A DNA stretch of 64,000 bases from Bradyrhizobium iriomotense (GTDB taxonomy: Bacteria > Pseudomonadota > Alphaproteobacteria > Rhizobiales > Xanthobacteraceae). The stretch is from contig NZ_BSOW01000030.1 of NCBI RefSeq assembly GCF_030160715.1, forward strand, positions 62,001 to 126,000. Reading direction: 5' to 3'. The notes under the pieces are model-generated. The model did no database searches. It had not been told where the DNA came from and worked only from the letters and a program-made list of their open reading frames with translations. This document shows positions 18,200 to 26,248 of the stretch, piece by piece. Each line of letters starts with the position of its first letter. Within the stretch, counting starts at the first letter, position 1. The position numbers and the translations under genes are program-made.

Positions 18200-19582
18200 A
18201 TGGCGATCGTTACCTGTTCCAAGAAGGCCTGCACGATCAATCCGCTGAAGATGAGCCAACCGATCGGCGGCTCGTTCGCCTTCTTGGGACTTCGCGGTGC
18301 GATGCCACTCTTACACGGTTCTCAGGGCTGCACGTCTTTCGGCTTGACCCTTTTTGTCCGCCATTTCAAGGAGGCCGTGCCCTTGCAGACCACCGCAATG
18401 AGTGAGGTTTCGACCGTGCTCGGTGGCTATGAGAATGTCGAGCAGGCGATCCTTAATATCTACAAACGCGTCAAGCCCGAAATTATCGGCATCAATTCGA
18501 CCGGCGTCACCGAGACCAAGGGCGACGACGTTGAGGCGTTTATCCGCCTTATTCGGCAAAATCATCCGGATCTCGAAAATGTCCCGCTCGTCTACGTTTC
18601 GACACCGGATTTCAAGGACGCGTTTCAGGATGGCTGGGAAAAGACCGTGGCGCGACTGGTTGAGGTGCTCGTCGATCCCGTGGATCCGGCCGCACCGCGC
18701 GATTCCTCGCGCGTTAACGTCCTGCCTGGTTGCCACCTCACCCCTGGCGATCTTGACGAGCTACGGACGATCTTTGAGGACTTTGGGCTGAGGCCGTCGT
18801 TCTTGCCGGACATCTCCGGGTCGCTCGACGGTCACATCCCCGAAGAATTCACGCCGACTACGATGGGTGGGATTGGGGTCGACGAGATCGCGAGCATGGG
18901 GCAGGCGGCCTGGACGATCGCCATCGGAGCGCAGATGAGGCGCGCGGCCGAGGCGATGCAGGCGAAGACTGGCACGCCGTTCCGGCTATTCGAGCGGCTG
19001 TGTGGCCTCGTTCCCAATGATGAATTCATGACTTTTCTGAGCGTGGTCGGCGGCAAGCCGGTGCCGACAAAATATCGCCGGCAGCGTGGCCAACTCGCGG
19101 ACGCCATGCTGGATGCGCATTTCCATATCGGAGGTCGAAAGCTGGCGATTGGGGCCGAGCCGGACCTCTTGTTCGACATCTCCAGCATGCTGTACGAGAT
19201 GGGCGCTAAGGTGACCGCGGCGGTGACAACAACGGCATCTCCGGTGCTCGAACGCGTCAAGGCCCAAGAGGTCGTCATTGGTGATCTCGAAGATCTGGAG
19301 GAGCTTGCCAAGACGCGAGACTGCAATCTCCTGATTTCTCACTCGCACGGCCGCCAGGCGGCAGCACGGCTGGACATTCCGTTCTACCGAGCCGGCTTTC
19401 CGATGTTCGATCGCCTCGGCGCAGGTCACCAGATGAGCGTCAGCTATCGCGGCACGCGCGAGTTGATCTTTGACCTCGCCAACCTCATCATTGCTGACCG
19501 CGAGGCCAACCACCAGCCGACACCTGCGACTTGGCAAATCACCGGCGCCGGACTGCACGTCGTTCCGCCGCAGCTGAACTGA
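18200..19582 (+). CDS. nifN: Nitrogenase cofactor scaffold protein NifN
   Basis: A 460-residue NifK homologue, partner of NifE in FeMo-co assembly. CTINPLKMSQPIGG and the cysteine motif LHGSQGCTSF are conserved, and the family end with the GTRELIFDLANL region is intact. ATG 18200 lies 21 bases after nifE with AGGGGG upstream, so it is cotranscribed. No anomalies were seen. Confidence 0.97.
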   Translation: MAIVTCSKKACTINPLKMSQPIGGSFAFLGLRGAMPLLHGSQGCTSFGLTLFVRHFKEAVPLQTTAMSEVSTVLGGYENVEQAILNIYKRVKPEIIGINSTGVTETKGDDVEAFIRLIRQNHPDLENVPLVYVSTPDFKDAFQDGWEKTVARLVEVLVDPVDPAAPRDSSRVNVLPGCHLTPGDLDELRTIFEDFGLRPSFLPDISGSLDGHIPEEFTPTTMGGIGVDEIASMGQAAWTIAIGAQMRRAAEAMQAKTGTPFRLFERLCGLVPNDEFMTFLSVVGGKPVPTKYRRQRGQLADAMLDAHFHIGGRKLAIGAEPDLLFDISSMLYEMGAKVTAAVTTTASPVLERVKAQEVVIGDLEDLEELAKTRDCNLLISHSHGRQAAARLDIPFYRAGFPMFDRLGAGHQMSVSYRGTRELIFDLANLIIADREANHQPTPATWQITGAGLHVVPPQLN

Positions 19583-19604
19583 TGCGAGAATAGGAAAAGA
19601 GCCG

Positions 19605-20000
19605 ATGAAAGTCGCATTCGCCACTCAGGATTTAAAGCGCGTCGATGCACATTTTGGCTGGGCCAAAAACATCGCCATCTATGAAGTTAGGCCCGAAGGG
19701 CACCACTTGATCGAGGCCATCCAGTTCGACGGCGATCTCAAGGAGGACGGCGATGAGGACAAGCTCGCGCCGAAGATCGATGCCATCAAAGACTGCGCCA
19801 TCCTCTACGTTGCTGCGATCGGCGGCTCTGGTGCAGCGCGTGTTGTGGCAAACAATATCCATCCGATGAAGGTCAGCCAGCCCGAAGCCATCGACGATCT
19901 CTGTATCAAGCTCGAAGGTGTGTTGAAGGGCTCCCCGCCACCCTGGTTGCGCAAGGTGCTCGCCAAAGGCCACAAACGCTCGTTCGATTTCGAGGACTGA
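19605..20000 (+). CDS. nifX: NifX, FeMo-co precursor carrier
   Basis: A 131-residue member of the NifX/NifB C-terminal fold, which binds NifB-co or VK-cluster and passes it to NifEN. The conserved start MKVAFATQDLKRVDAHFGWAK (first 20 residues) and the ILYVAAIGGSGAARVV stretch identify it. It begins 22 bases after nifN with AGGAAAAG upstream. Confidence 0.96.
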   Translation: MKVAFATQDLKRVDAHFGWAKNIAIYEVRPEGHHLIEAIQFDGDLKEDGDEDKLAPKIDAIKDCAILYVAAIGGSGAARVVANNIHPMKVSQPEAIDDLCIKLEGVLKGSPPPWLRKVLAKGHKRSFDFED

Positions 20001-20011
20001 AGGAAACGACT

Positions 20012-20482
20012 ATGAACGAGACGGCTGAATTGATCCAAACCAGCCCCGCTGGGGAGGCACCCTTTGTGAGGGAGCTTGTCAAGATCTGGCGCGCCGAGGA
20101 CGGCCACGGCGCCTGGGATGGCAGAGGGGATCTCGAGCTGCTCGAGCCCTATATTCTCGATAGGGAAAAGCGTCGCGCCTTGCCGATCGTCGGCGATCCC
20201 GATCCGGACACGATCTGGCGATTGGAATTGTTCTTCAACGCCGTTGCGGTGTCTATCGAAAAGGCCACCGGGGTGATGATCTCGCCGATGCTGAAAATGC
20301 ACCATGAAGGCTTTGGCCGCATAGTGCTCATAGGCGGTCGGCTCATTGTCGTAAACAAGCAACTGCGCGACGTGCATCGATTCGGTTTTGACCATCTCGC
20401 AAAGCTGATTACGGAAGGTGACAAATATGTCGACAAGGGAATTGAGATGATCCGAAGATTCCCGGAAGTTGCGAACTACTGA
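20012..20482 (+). CDS. NifX-associated protein, DUF269 family
   Basis: A 156-residue protein of the family that regularly follows nifX in proteobacterial nif operons. Typical stretches are FVRELVKIWRAEDGHG and LFFNAVAVSIEKATG. No metal-binding cysteines are present. Its exact role in cofactor assembly is not established. It starts 11 bases after nifX behind GAAGGAAA, consistent with cotranscription. Confidence 0.92.
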   Translation: MNETAELIQTSPAGEAPFVRELVKIWRAEDGHGAWDGRGDLELLEPYILDREKRRALPIVGDPDPDTIWRLELFFNAVAVSIEKATGVMISPMLKMHHEGFGRIVLIGGRLIVVNKQLRDVHRFGFDHLAKLITEGDKYVDKGIEMIRRFPEVANY

Positions 20483-20490
20483 GGTGATGA

Positions 20491-20700
20491 ATGAGCAATC
20501 TTGAAGCACTGAAAGCCGATATCAAGAAGCTCTCGGTCAAGGCTACTCAAGCAAAGATGGATCTCCACGATCTAGCTGAGGGGCTGCCGGAGAATTGGAC
20601 CTCGATCCTTAGCGTTGCCCAACAGGTCCACGACGCCTTCGACGAGCTAGAGCGCAAGCGCGAGGATCTCAAGGCGCAGAAAAAAGTAGACGGGTGGTGA
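20491..20700 (+). CDS. Small nifX-associated helical protein (CCE_0567/DUF683 type)
   Basis: A 69-residue, highly charged, all-helical protein likely to form a helical hairpin (LEALKADIKKLSVKATQAK ... AFDELERKREDLK). The family accompanies DUF269 in nif operons. It starts 8 bases after the DUF269 stop, with GAGGTGATG upstream. Function unknown. Confidence 0.9.
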   Translation: MSNLEALKADIKKLSVKATQAKMDLHDLAEGLPENWTSILSVAQQVHDAFDELERKREDLKAQKKVDGW

Positions 20701-20701
20701 C

Positions 20702-20986
20702 ATGTCATTCGCAACGCGCGACGGCCGCAATTGGAAGCCCGAGTATCTGATTTCTATCGATCCCAAGAAATGCATCGGCTGCGGTCGCTGCTACAAGGTT
20801 TGCGGGCGCCAGGTTATGATTCTGAAAGGCATTAACGAGGCCGGCGAGATGATCGATCTCGAAGACGATGATGACGAGATCGAGAAGAAGATCATGGTTC
20901 TGAATGATGACGGAGCGTGCATCGGCTGCGGTGCCTGCGCACGGGTGTGCCCGGCCAACTGCCAGTGCCACGCTCCAGCCGCTTGA
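20702..20986 (+). CDS. fdxB: Nif-specific ferredoxin III (FdxB), 2[4Fe-4S]
   Basis: A 94-residue ferredoxin with motifs CIGCGRCYKVCG and CIGCGACARVCPANCQC, separated by an acidic loop (LEDDDDEIEKK). It belongs to the nitrogenase-associated ferredoxin type found after nifX. It begins one base after the previous stop and closes the nifHDKENX run; no gene follows on this strand for 2 kb. Confidence 0.94.
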   Translation: MSFATRDGRNWKPEYLISIDPKKCIGCGRCYKVCGRQVMILKGINEAGEMIDLEDDDDEIEKKIMVLNDDGACIGCGACARVCPANCQCHAPAA

Positions 20987-21254
20987 ATGTAGCCACCGCT
21001 TGAGGCGGAGCGATAATGTCCTTACGGGTCTTCCGCAGTGGCCCGAGCGTGTGAGCGCCTGGAAACCTCTTAATGAGAGTACGCGCGACATTGCTCCGCC
21101 TCTGCCGGCGGCACGGCTTGGTTCAAATTCAACGAGGGTGGCGAGTGATTGTGCGCCGTCATCGCGGGGCTTATTCGCGGCGATTCAGTATGCAAGCGGG
21201 GAACTCGACGCTTGGTGTGCTTGATGCCAGCGTCCGGAGGCAGCTCAACTCTTG

Positions 21255-21569
21255 CTACTCGATCCCCTGTTCACGTGCCTTCCTCATCGCAGCAATGCGA
21301 AACCGCTCGTGGATAGCGAGGGGATTGCCGAGCATATCGGCCTCGGCTCTATTTAAAGCCGCGAAAGCGAGCGTCGCTTCCTCGCGTGTCAGCGGGACGC
21401 GGCCAGCCATGTGAGTGGCCTCGGGCACTGCGGCCAAAATCGCTCGGCGATATGGATGATCCTTGATTTCGATGAGCTCGTCAGTTTCGAGCCTGCCCCC
21501 AAGCATGATTGCGAGCCCGACGACCTCAACCTTGCGGCCGTCCTGAGTGGTCTTGATCAGAGTTGCCAT
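21255..21569 (-). CDS. Hypothetical protein, 104 residues
   Basis: Not recognised. The protein MATLIKTTQDGRKVEVVGLA... has a basic N-terminal strand-rich part and a helical, Ala/Arg-rich C-terminal half; no signal peptide, Cys pair or membrane segment. ATG 21569 is chosen over an upstream start because GGAG lies upstream and the extra 20 residues look non-coding. It is convergent with the fdxB operon. Only a poor sigma54-like match lies upstream, so its regulation is unclear. Confidence 0.6.
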   Translation of the reverse strand: MATLIKTTQDGRKVEVVGLAIMLGGRLETDELIEIKDHPYRRAILAAVPEATHMAGRVPLTREEATLAFAALNRAEADMLGNPLAIHERFRIAAMRKAREQGIE

Positions 21570-22084
21570 TTCATTCAGTCTCCTACGCGGCAAACCAGTA
21601 TAGCCACCATGTTCCCGGAGTCGCGTCACGGCTTGGTCGCAGTTTTAGGTGGAGTAGCCGTCCTTTCAGACCGCGCGATAATCCGCCCCGAATCGTGACA
21701 CGCCTGCGGCGCAGGTCCGCTTTTGAAATCTGCCTGGGACCACAGCACAAGGTCGGACGGTTTGCTGTGGGCCGGCAACGCGAATCTGGTCGCGTCAAGC
21801 AGAAGGTCTACTGGTGCTTCACACATCTTCGCACTGGCTCTTTCGACGCGACAAAAAGGTCGGCAACGCGAAGTCCGGACGCGGATGGGCATGTTCGTCG
21901 TCAGGCCGCTCGAGCCGGCCGTCTTCGGTGACGAACTTGAAATGGCAAGTTGCTCGAGGGTACCTTGCATGCAAGGAGATTTTACAGTTTCGATCGCGTG
22001 CTTGTTCCAACCCAGCGGAAAATTGCACTGTCGCGCCCACGAGCTTGGCAGCACGAGAGCAGGGGAGAAATTCGACCCCATACC
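21570..22084. other. Spacer between two minus-strand genes
   Basis: A 151-codon minus frame here lacks coding character and a ribosome site. A 14-bp palindrome, CCTTGCATGCAAGG, lies at 21963-21976. No gene is called. Confidence 0.35.
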
Positions 22085-22675
22085 TCAGACAGGGCGGTTC
22101 TCGTTGCGGTTCTTCACTGGCTTCATCTTAGCGAGACCTTCCTCGTAGGAAAGTTCGGCATAAGATGCGTCGACGCTCTTGGCAGCGTCGAGCAGATAGT
22201 CGAGCTTGCCGGCAGTATTTAGCTTCTTGATGTCGTTCTTGTCGACACCAGCGAGATCCATCATCTCCTTCCACACAGTCGACTCGTCACATGGCAGCAC
22301 GCTGAATGTGATGTCACCGATCTTGGTACGGTATTTTGCCGATAGATCGATGTTGTTGCAGAACATGAAGTAGCTGCCCTTCTGACTCAATGCGCCGTCC
22401 AACACTCTTGCGACATCGGCAAGATAGGCAAAAGAATGCAGGTAGCCGGCCAGTACCGGGATCGCTGTCTCTCCCTCGTCTGCGACAGTCAATACCTGCT
22501 CGACCGAATAGTCGGGCGGACGCTTCTCGTCGGCAACCTGAGCCTGGAACTTTAGCGCGATATCGCCGCGGAAGCCGAAGCGGCCGGGTTTCGTGGTCTC
22601 GCCCTTGAGCACTGCATTTAGCAAGCGGCCCTCCTTGTCCAGCTGGCCAAGTACGGTGTTGTCGATGGACGTCAT
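22085..22675 (-). CDS. Unrecognised protein with NifA/sigma54 promoter, 196 residues
   Basis: The protein (MTSIDNTVLGQLDKEGRLL...) has no signal peptide or membrane segment, two cysteines (FMFCNN, VLPCDE) and a Lys-rich C-terminus. I recognise no family. GGAGGA precedes ATG 22675 at an ideal distance, although the frame is open further up. A -24/-12 element (22741-22756) and a perfect NifA site (22798-22813) lie upstream on its own strand, so it is very probably made during nitrogen fixation. It is divergent from hesB-nifU-nifS. A role in nitrogenase assembly or protection is a guess from position only. Confidence 0.75.
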   Translation of the reverse strand: MTSIDNTVLGQLDKEGRLLNAVLKGETTKPGRFGFRGDIALKFQAQVADEKRPPDYSVEQVLTVADEGETAIPVLAGYLHSFAYLADVARVLDGALSQKGSYFMFCNNIDLSAKYRTKIGDITFSVLPCDESTVWKEMMDLAGVDKNDIKKLNTAGKLDYLLDAAKSVDASYAELSYEEGLAKMKPVKNRNENRPV

Positions 22676-22740
22676 GAAGTCCTCCTCGTTTGATGGGGCC
22701 GGCGCAGATGTCGCACCGCGTGAGCTCACCTTGCCCTCTA

Positions 22741-22756
22741 TGCAAATTGTTTGCCG
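22741..22756 (-). promoter_or_regulatory. Sigma54 promoter of the 22085-22675 gene
   Basis: Minus strand CGGCAA-N5-TTGCA with GG-N10-GC, about 65 bases before ATG 22675. Confidence 0.72.
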
Positions 22757-22797
22757 GCTTCCCACACCCGCAGCAGAGTCAACGGCAATTCTTCGTC

Positions 22798-22813
22798 TGT
22801 GCTTAAGTAGACA
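22798..22813. promoter_or_regulatory. NifA site, proximal to the minus-strand gene
   Basis: TGTGCTTAAGTAGACA, a perfect TGT-N10-ACA, 41 bases upstream of the minus-strand -24 element. Confidence 0.75.
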
Positions 22814-22869
22814 AGCGTGTCCGGCAGCGCGAAGATCGCGACAATCTCTTCCCAAGCAGCAAACCCTTG

Positions 22870-22885
22870 TGTCGCAAGCCCGACA
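22870..22885. promoter_or_regulatory. NifA site, proximal to hesB-nifU-nifS
   Basis: TGTCGCAAGCCCGACA, perfect TGT-N10-ACA, 61 bases before the plus-strand -24 element. Confidence 0.8.
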
Positions 22886-22946
22886 CGCTACGCAACGCGA
22901 ACAGGCTAGATCGGGAAAAGCCAAGCGCTGTCAGGAGCGCGATTGT

Positions 22947-22962
22947 TGGCATGGGACTTGCC
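22947..22962 (+). promoter_or_regulatory. Sigma54 promoter of hesB-nifU-nifS
   Basis: TGGCAT-N5-TTGCC, GG-N10-GC, 27 bases before ATG 22990. Confidence 0.8.
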
Positions 22963-22989
22963 AACGCAAGTTGGCGCAGAGGGAAAGCG

Positions 22990-23310
22990 ATGATTAATCT
23001 GACAGTGAGCGCGGAAAACGCGGTGAAGAGCGCGATCTCCACGGCAGCGCAGCCTGCGAGCGGCTTGCGGATTATGGTTGAAGGTGGCGGCTGTGCCGGG
23101 TTCAAGTACACGATGGGACTTGCCGATGCGCCGAAGCCCGACGATACCGTGATCGAGCGAGGGGGCATCAAGCTGTTTATCGACTACAACAGTCACGAGC
23201 ATCTTACCGGAACCACGATCGATTTCGTGGTGGCGCTAGAGGGCTCTGGTTTCACCTTTGACAATCCCAACGCAAAGTCGAGCTGCTCATGTGGCAAGTC
23301 GTTTAGCTAA
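22990..23310 (+). CDS. HesB/IscA-type iron-sulfur carrier
   Basis: A 106-residue A-type carrier with the three invariant cysteines: GGGCAGFKY and the C-terminal SCSCGKS. It should accept Fe-S clusters from NifU and deliver them to nif apo-proteins. The start ATG 22990 follows GAGGGA and lies just downstream of a sigma54 promoter; the longer open frame upstream contains the promoter and is not coding. It heads a coupled run with nifU-like, nifS, nifT and SIR2 genes. Confidence 0.93.
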   Translation: MINLTVSAENAVKSAISTAAQPASGLRIMVEGGGCAGFKYTMGLADAPKPDDTVIERGGIKLFIDYNSHEHLTGTTIDFVVALEGSGFTFDNPNAKSSCSCGKSFS

Positions 23311-23346
23311 GGCCGACTTGCGAAGAAGGCTACAGGGAACCGGACA

Positions 23347-23685
23347 ATGCTCGCTGAGACTCAACAATCAAGACAATTGGCCACCGAAGAGTCTTCCGGA
23401 CGGGAGCGGATCGTGCGCGCCGTGCTCGACGACATCCGGCCCAATCTGAAGCGTGACGGCGGGGATTGCGAGCTTATCGGCATCGATGGCAACAAGATCA
23501 TGGTCAAGCTCACAGGCGCCTGCCTCTTCTGCAAGCTCGCAAGTGTGACCCTGGCGGGCATCCAGGCGCGGTTGATCGAGCGGCTAGGCGAATTTGTCCG
23601 CCTGATCCCGGTCGCGGAATCTGCCAGAACCGGACACCGGACACTAAGGAAGACGCACCGTGCGGCCCATCTACCTGGACAATAA
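23347..23685 (+). CDS. nifU: NifU C-terminal-type (Nfu domain) scaffold protein
   Basis: A 112-residue protein consisting of the Nfu domain only, with GACLFCKLASVTL carrying the CxxC that binds a [4Fe-4S] cluster. The N-terminal IscU-like and central 2Fe-2S domains of full NifU are absent, which is common in Bradyrhizobium nif clusters. The last 26 bases overlap the nifS start, so the tail residues after about 85 may be an extension that arose from overlap. It is cotranscribed with the A-type carrier 36 bases upstream. Confidence 0.9.
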   Translation: MLAETQQSRQLATEESSGRERIVRAVLDDIRPNLKRDGGDCELIGIDGNKIMVKLTGACLFCKLASVTLAGIQARLIERLGEFVRLIPVAESARTGHRTLRKTHRAAHLPGQ

Positions 23686-24856
23686 CGCGACCACACGCAC
23701 GGATCCGTCCGTCGTCGCGGCGATGCTGCCATTGTTCTCCGAGCAGTTCGGCAATGCCTCCTCCGCGCATGCGGTGGGCAAGCAGGTGGCGGAAAGCATA
23801 AGAGGGGCCCGCGGGAGCGTGCAGGCGCTGATTGGTGCTGCCTTTGATCACGAGGTCGTCTTTACCTCAGGCGGTACCGAATCGGACAATACCGCGATCC
23901 TCTCGGCGCTTGCTGTGCAGGAGCACCGCGACGAGATCGTCACTACAGCTGTGGAACATCCCGCCGTGTTGTCCCTTACAGACGAGATCGGCCGTCGCGG
24001 TAACAAGTGTCATCTGATTCCTGTCGACTGTGCGGGCCGACTCGACATTGACGCCTATCGCCGCGCGTTGTCCCCGCGTACCGCGGTTGCCTCCGTCATG
24101 TGGGCCAACAATGAGACCGGCACGATCTTTCCGGTCGAGGTCCTCGCCAAGATGGCGCGCTCCGTCGGCGCACTCTTCCACACTGACGCAGTGCAGGCTG
24201 TCGGGCGGATCCCCATCGACGTGAAGACGACAGAGATCGACATGCTGTCGCTTTCCGGCCACAAGCTGCATGGTCCAAAAGGCATTGGCGCCCTCTATGT
24301 GCGCAAAGACACCAAGTTCAGGCGGCTGATCTTCGGCGGTCCCCAGGAGCGCGGCCGGCGTTCCGGCACCGAGAACGTGCCCGGCATCATTGGGCTGGGT
24401 AAGGCTGCGGAGCTCGTTGCTGTGGAGCTCGGACGGGAGCGGATGAGAATAGCCGCGCTGCGCAATCGGTTGGAGCAGGGCGTCCTGGAGCTCGGCAATT
24501 GCGTGGTGCTCGGCGACCAAGAGAACCGCCTGCCGAACACATCAAATATCGCCTTTGAACATCTGGAAGGTGAAGCAATCACTCATCATTTGAGTCGCGC
24601 CGGCGTTGCAGCGTCCCTGGGATCTGCCTGTAGGTCCGGCTCTATGAAGCCGTCGCACGTGCTGCGCGCAATGAACGTACCCTCGGCCTGGTTGCGGGGC
24701 GCGATTCGCTTCTCATTGTCTCGCGAGACCACGAGCGAGGAGATCGATCGTGTCCTTGTTGTGCTCCGAAAGATCATTGCGAAACTGAGAGGGGCATCAC
24801 CTGGGGCGCTGGAGCGTGCAAGGTCTATCTCTCGATTCAACGAGTCTATCCGATGA
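23660..24856 (+). CDS. nifS: Cysteine desulfurase NifS
   Basis: A 398-residue PLP enzyme that takes sulfur from cysteine for nitrogenase Fe-S clusters. The PLP-lysine lies in SLSGHKLHGPKG, the opening is YLDNNATT, and the active-site cysteine loop is GSACRSGS. The start is GTG 23660, overlapping the Nfu gene by 26 bases, with AAGGAAG upstream. The stop overlaps the nifT start (ATGA type), so translation is coupled. Confidence 0.96.
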   Translation: MRPIYLDNNATTRTDPSVVAAMLPLFSEQFGNASSAHAVGKQVAESIRGARGSVQALIGAAFDHEVVFTSGGTESDNTAILSALAVQEHRDEIVTTAVEHPAVLSLTDEIGRRGNKCHLIPVDCAGRLDIDAYRRALSPRTAVASVMWANNETGTIFPVEVLAKMARSVGALFHTDAVQAVGRIPIDVKTTEIDMLSLSGHKLHGPKGIGALYVRKDTKFRRLIFGGPQERGRRSGTENVPGIIGLGKAAELVAVELGRERMRIAALRNRLEQGVLELGNCVVLGDQENRLPNTSNIAFEHLEGEAITHHLSRAGVAASLGSACRSGSMKPSHVLRAMNVPSAWLRGAIRFSLSRETTSEEIDRVLVVLRKIIAKLRGASPGALERARSISRFNESIR

Positions 24857-25077
24857 AGGTCATTATTCGTCGTTCACCCGAAGCTGGTCTTTCGATTTAC
24901 GTGCCCAAGAAGGATCTTGAAGAGCCGATTGTTGAATCCGAGTACGAGACGCTGTGGGGCGGCTGGATCAGAATCGCCAATGGCTGGGTGCTCGATCTCC
25001 CGCCGATGACGAGCGACACAACCTTGCCAATTACAGTCAACGCAAGGAAGCGTGGCGGCGACCGCGAAGAGGCATGA
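24853..25077 (+). CDS. nifT: NifT/FixU family protein
   Basis: A 74-residue protein matching NifT/FixU: start MKVIIRR, YVPKKDLEEPIV and the WGGWIRIANGW core. The function is not known; mutants in other species have mild or no phenotype. It overlaps nifS by 4 bases and the next gene by 4 bases (ATGA), showing tight coupling. Confidence 0.93.
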   Translation: MKVIIRRSPEAGLSIYVPKKDLEEPIVESEYETLWGGWIRIANGWVLDLPPMTSDTTLPITVNARKRGGDREEA

Positions 25078-25940
25078 ACGCGCTCAATCCAGGAATCGAG
25101 TTCGTTAATGGGCAGGCGGCCGAAGCCATCCTCCGCAAGGTTGCCGAGGAGCTTCGTCGCGGCAATGTTGTTCCCTATCTCGGACCCGGTTCAGCGGAGT
25201 TGTCGAAGGCGAGTGTACCGAGAAGTCCCGAGGACCTAGCGGCATTCTTCGGCAGCAAGCTGGCCTTGCCAAGACGCACGAGAGGGAACGCCTGGGCCTG
25301 TGCACAGCACATTGAGACCACGAGGCACCGCACCACCCTGACAGCGATGATGGCGGACGCCTTTAGCACGCCGGTCGAGCCGGCGCAGCTACAGCGGCAT
25401 CTCGCAGGGCTGCCGCTGCCGCTGATCGTCGATAGCTGGTACGATGGCGCGATGAGAAACGCGCTGAATGGACGTAGCAATTGGGGCGAAATCCAAGGAA
25501 TCACCCGCGCTGGTATTGGTGAGCATCGTTGGTGCCGCTTCTATGATGCCGCAGGTACTGAAGTTGATTGCTCTTCGGCAAGAAGGTGGCAAACTATCCT
25601 TTACAAGCCACACGGCTGTGTTGTTCCGGCCAAGAATTTCCTTGTCTCCGATGCCGATTATGTTGAGGTGCTAACCGAAATTGACATACAGACGCCGATT
25701 CCGGACGACGTCATGGATCGCCGGGCCGGCCGTAGCTTCCTATTTCTTGGCTGCCGCTTCAACGACCAGCTTCTGCGTACCTATGCACGACAGGTGCTAA
25801 AGCGCTCTTCCGATGTGCACTACGCGGTGATCGAGCCCGAAACGCTCTCCAAGAATGAGCGCCGCTTTCTGCTCGAGCAGGGCGTGAGGCCACTCGCAAT
25901 TCCGCTCGCCCATGCCGTCGAGATCCTCCGGACCAATTAG
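25074..25940 (+). CDS. SIR2-like domain protein of the nif operon
   Basis: A 288-residue protein with a SIR2-like Rossmann fold: NVVPYLGPGSAEL near residue 30 as a nucleotide loop, and FLFLGCRFNDQLLRTYAR near 225. It lacks the classic sirtuin HG catalytic pair and the zinc-binding Cys4 module, so NAD-dependent deacetylation is doubtful; NAD binding or hydrolysis is possible. ATG 25074 overlaps the nifT stop, so it belongs to the nif operon and should be NifA-controlled. SIR2-like genes are seen in nif clusters of related bacteria, but the role is unknown. Confidence 0.75.
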   Translation: MNALNPGIEFVNGQAAEAILRKVAEELRRGNVVPYLGPGSAELSKASVPRSPEDLAAFFGSKLALPRRTRGNAWACAQHIETTRHRTTLTAMMADAFSTPVEPAQLQRHLAGLPLPLIVDSWYDGAMRNALNGRSNWGEIQGITRAGIGEHRWCRFYDAAGTEVDCSSARRWQTILYKPHGCVVPAKNFLVSDADYVEVLTEIDIQTPIPDDVMDRRAGRSFLFLGCRFNDQLLRTYARQVLKRSSDVHYAVIEPETLSKNERRFLLEQGVRPLAIPLAHAVEILRTN

Positions 25941-26098
25941 CGGGAGCAGTCAATTTTCCGGCAGTCGGAAAGGGAACGCTCCACCCCGCATCGCCAGGAC
26001 CTGGTGAGCGATCCTTCCAGCAAATCAGAGGAAAATGAGACTGATAGAGTCAACATCTCTGCTCCCGCGCGGCTGCGTGCCGGCTTAGCAACAAGGCA

Positions 26099-26114
26099 TG
26101 TCGTCTTTCCAACA
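26099..26114 (+). promoter_or_regulatory. NifA site of nifB
   Basis: TGTCGTCTTTCCAACA, perfect TGT-N10-ACA, 73 bases before the -24 element. Confidence 0.85.
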
Positions 26115-26187
26115 TACCTCGGCAACAGAACATCCGTGCGTTTTGTAACTCATTGAACGCGACCATAAAACTCGCGTGCGGCGACCA

Positions 26188-26203
26188 TGGCACGCCGGTT
26201 GCT
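26188..26203 (+). promoter_or_regulatory. Sigma54 promoter of nifB
   Basis: TGGCAC-N5-TTGCT, consensus -24/-12. It lies inside the longer open frame, so the nifB start must be downstream. Confidence 0.9.
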
Positions 26204-26248
26204 AAGACCTGGATACACGAAGCTAGGTCTGAAGGGAGAACTGGGCAA

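Noticed and set aside
21963..21976. Palindrome CCTTGCATGCAAGG as an operator
   Set aside because: No adjacent gene start uses it and no second copy was found; chance is likely.
22085..22924. Longer 279-codon version of the 22675 gene
   Set aside because: The extra N-terminal part covers the promoter and NifA sites and is Cys/Arg-rich noise.
22867..22989. Extended start of the HesB gene
   Set aside because: It would overlap the NifA site and the sigma54 promoter; ATG 22990 has its own ribosome site.
26153..26248. Upstream start for nifB at 26153
   Set aside because: The -24/-12 promoter lies inside this stretch, so it cannot be translated from that transcript.
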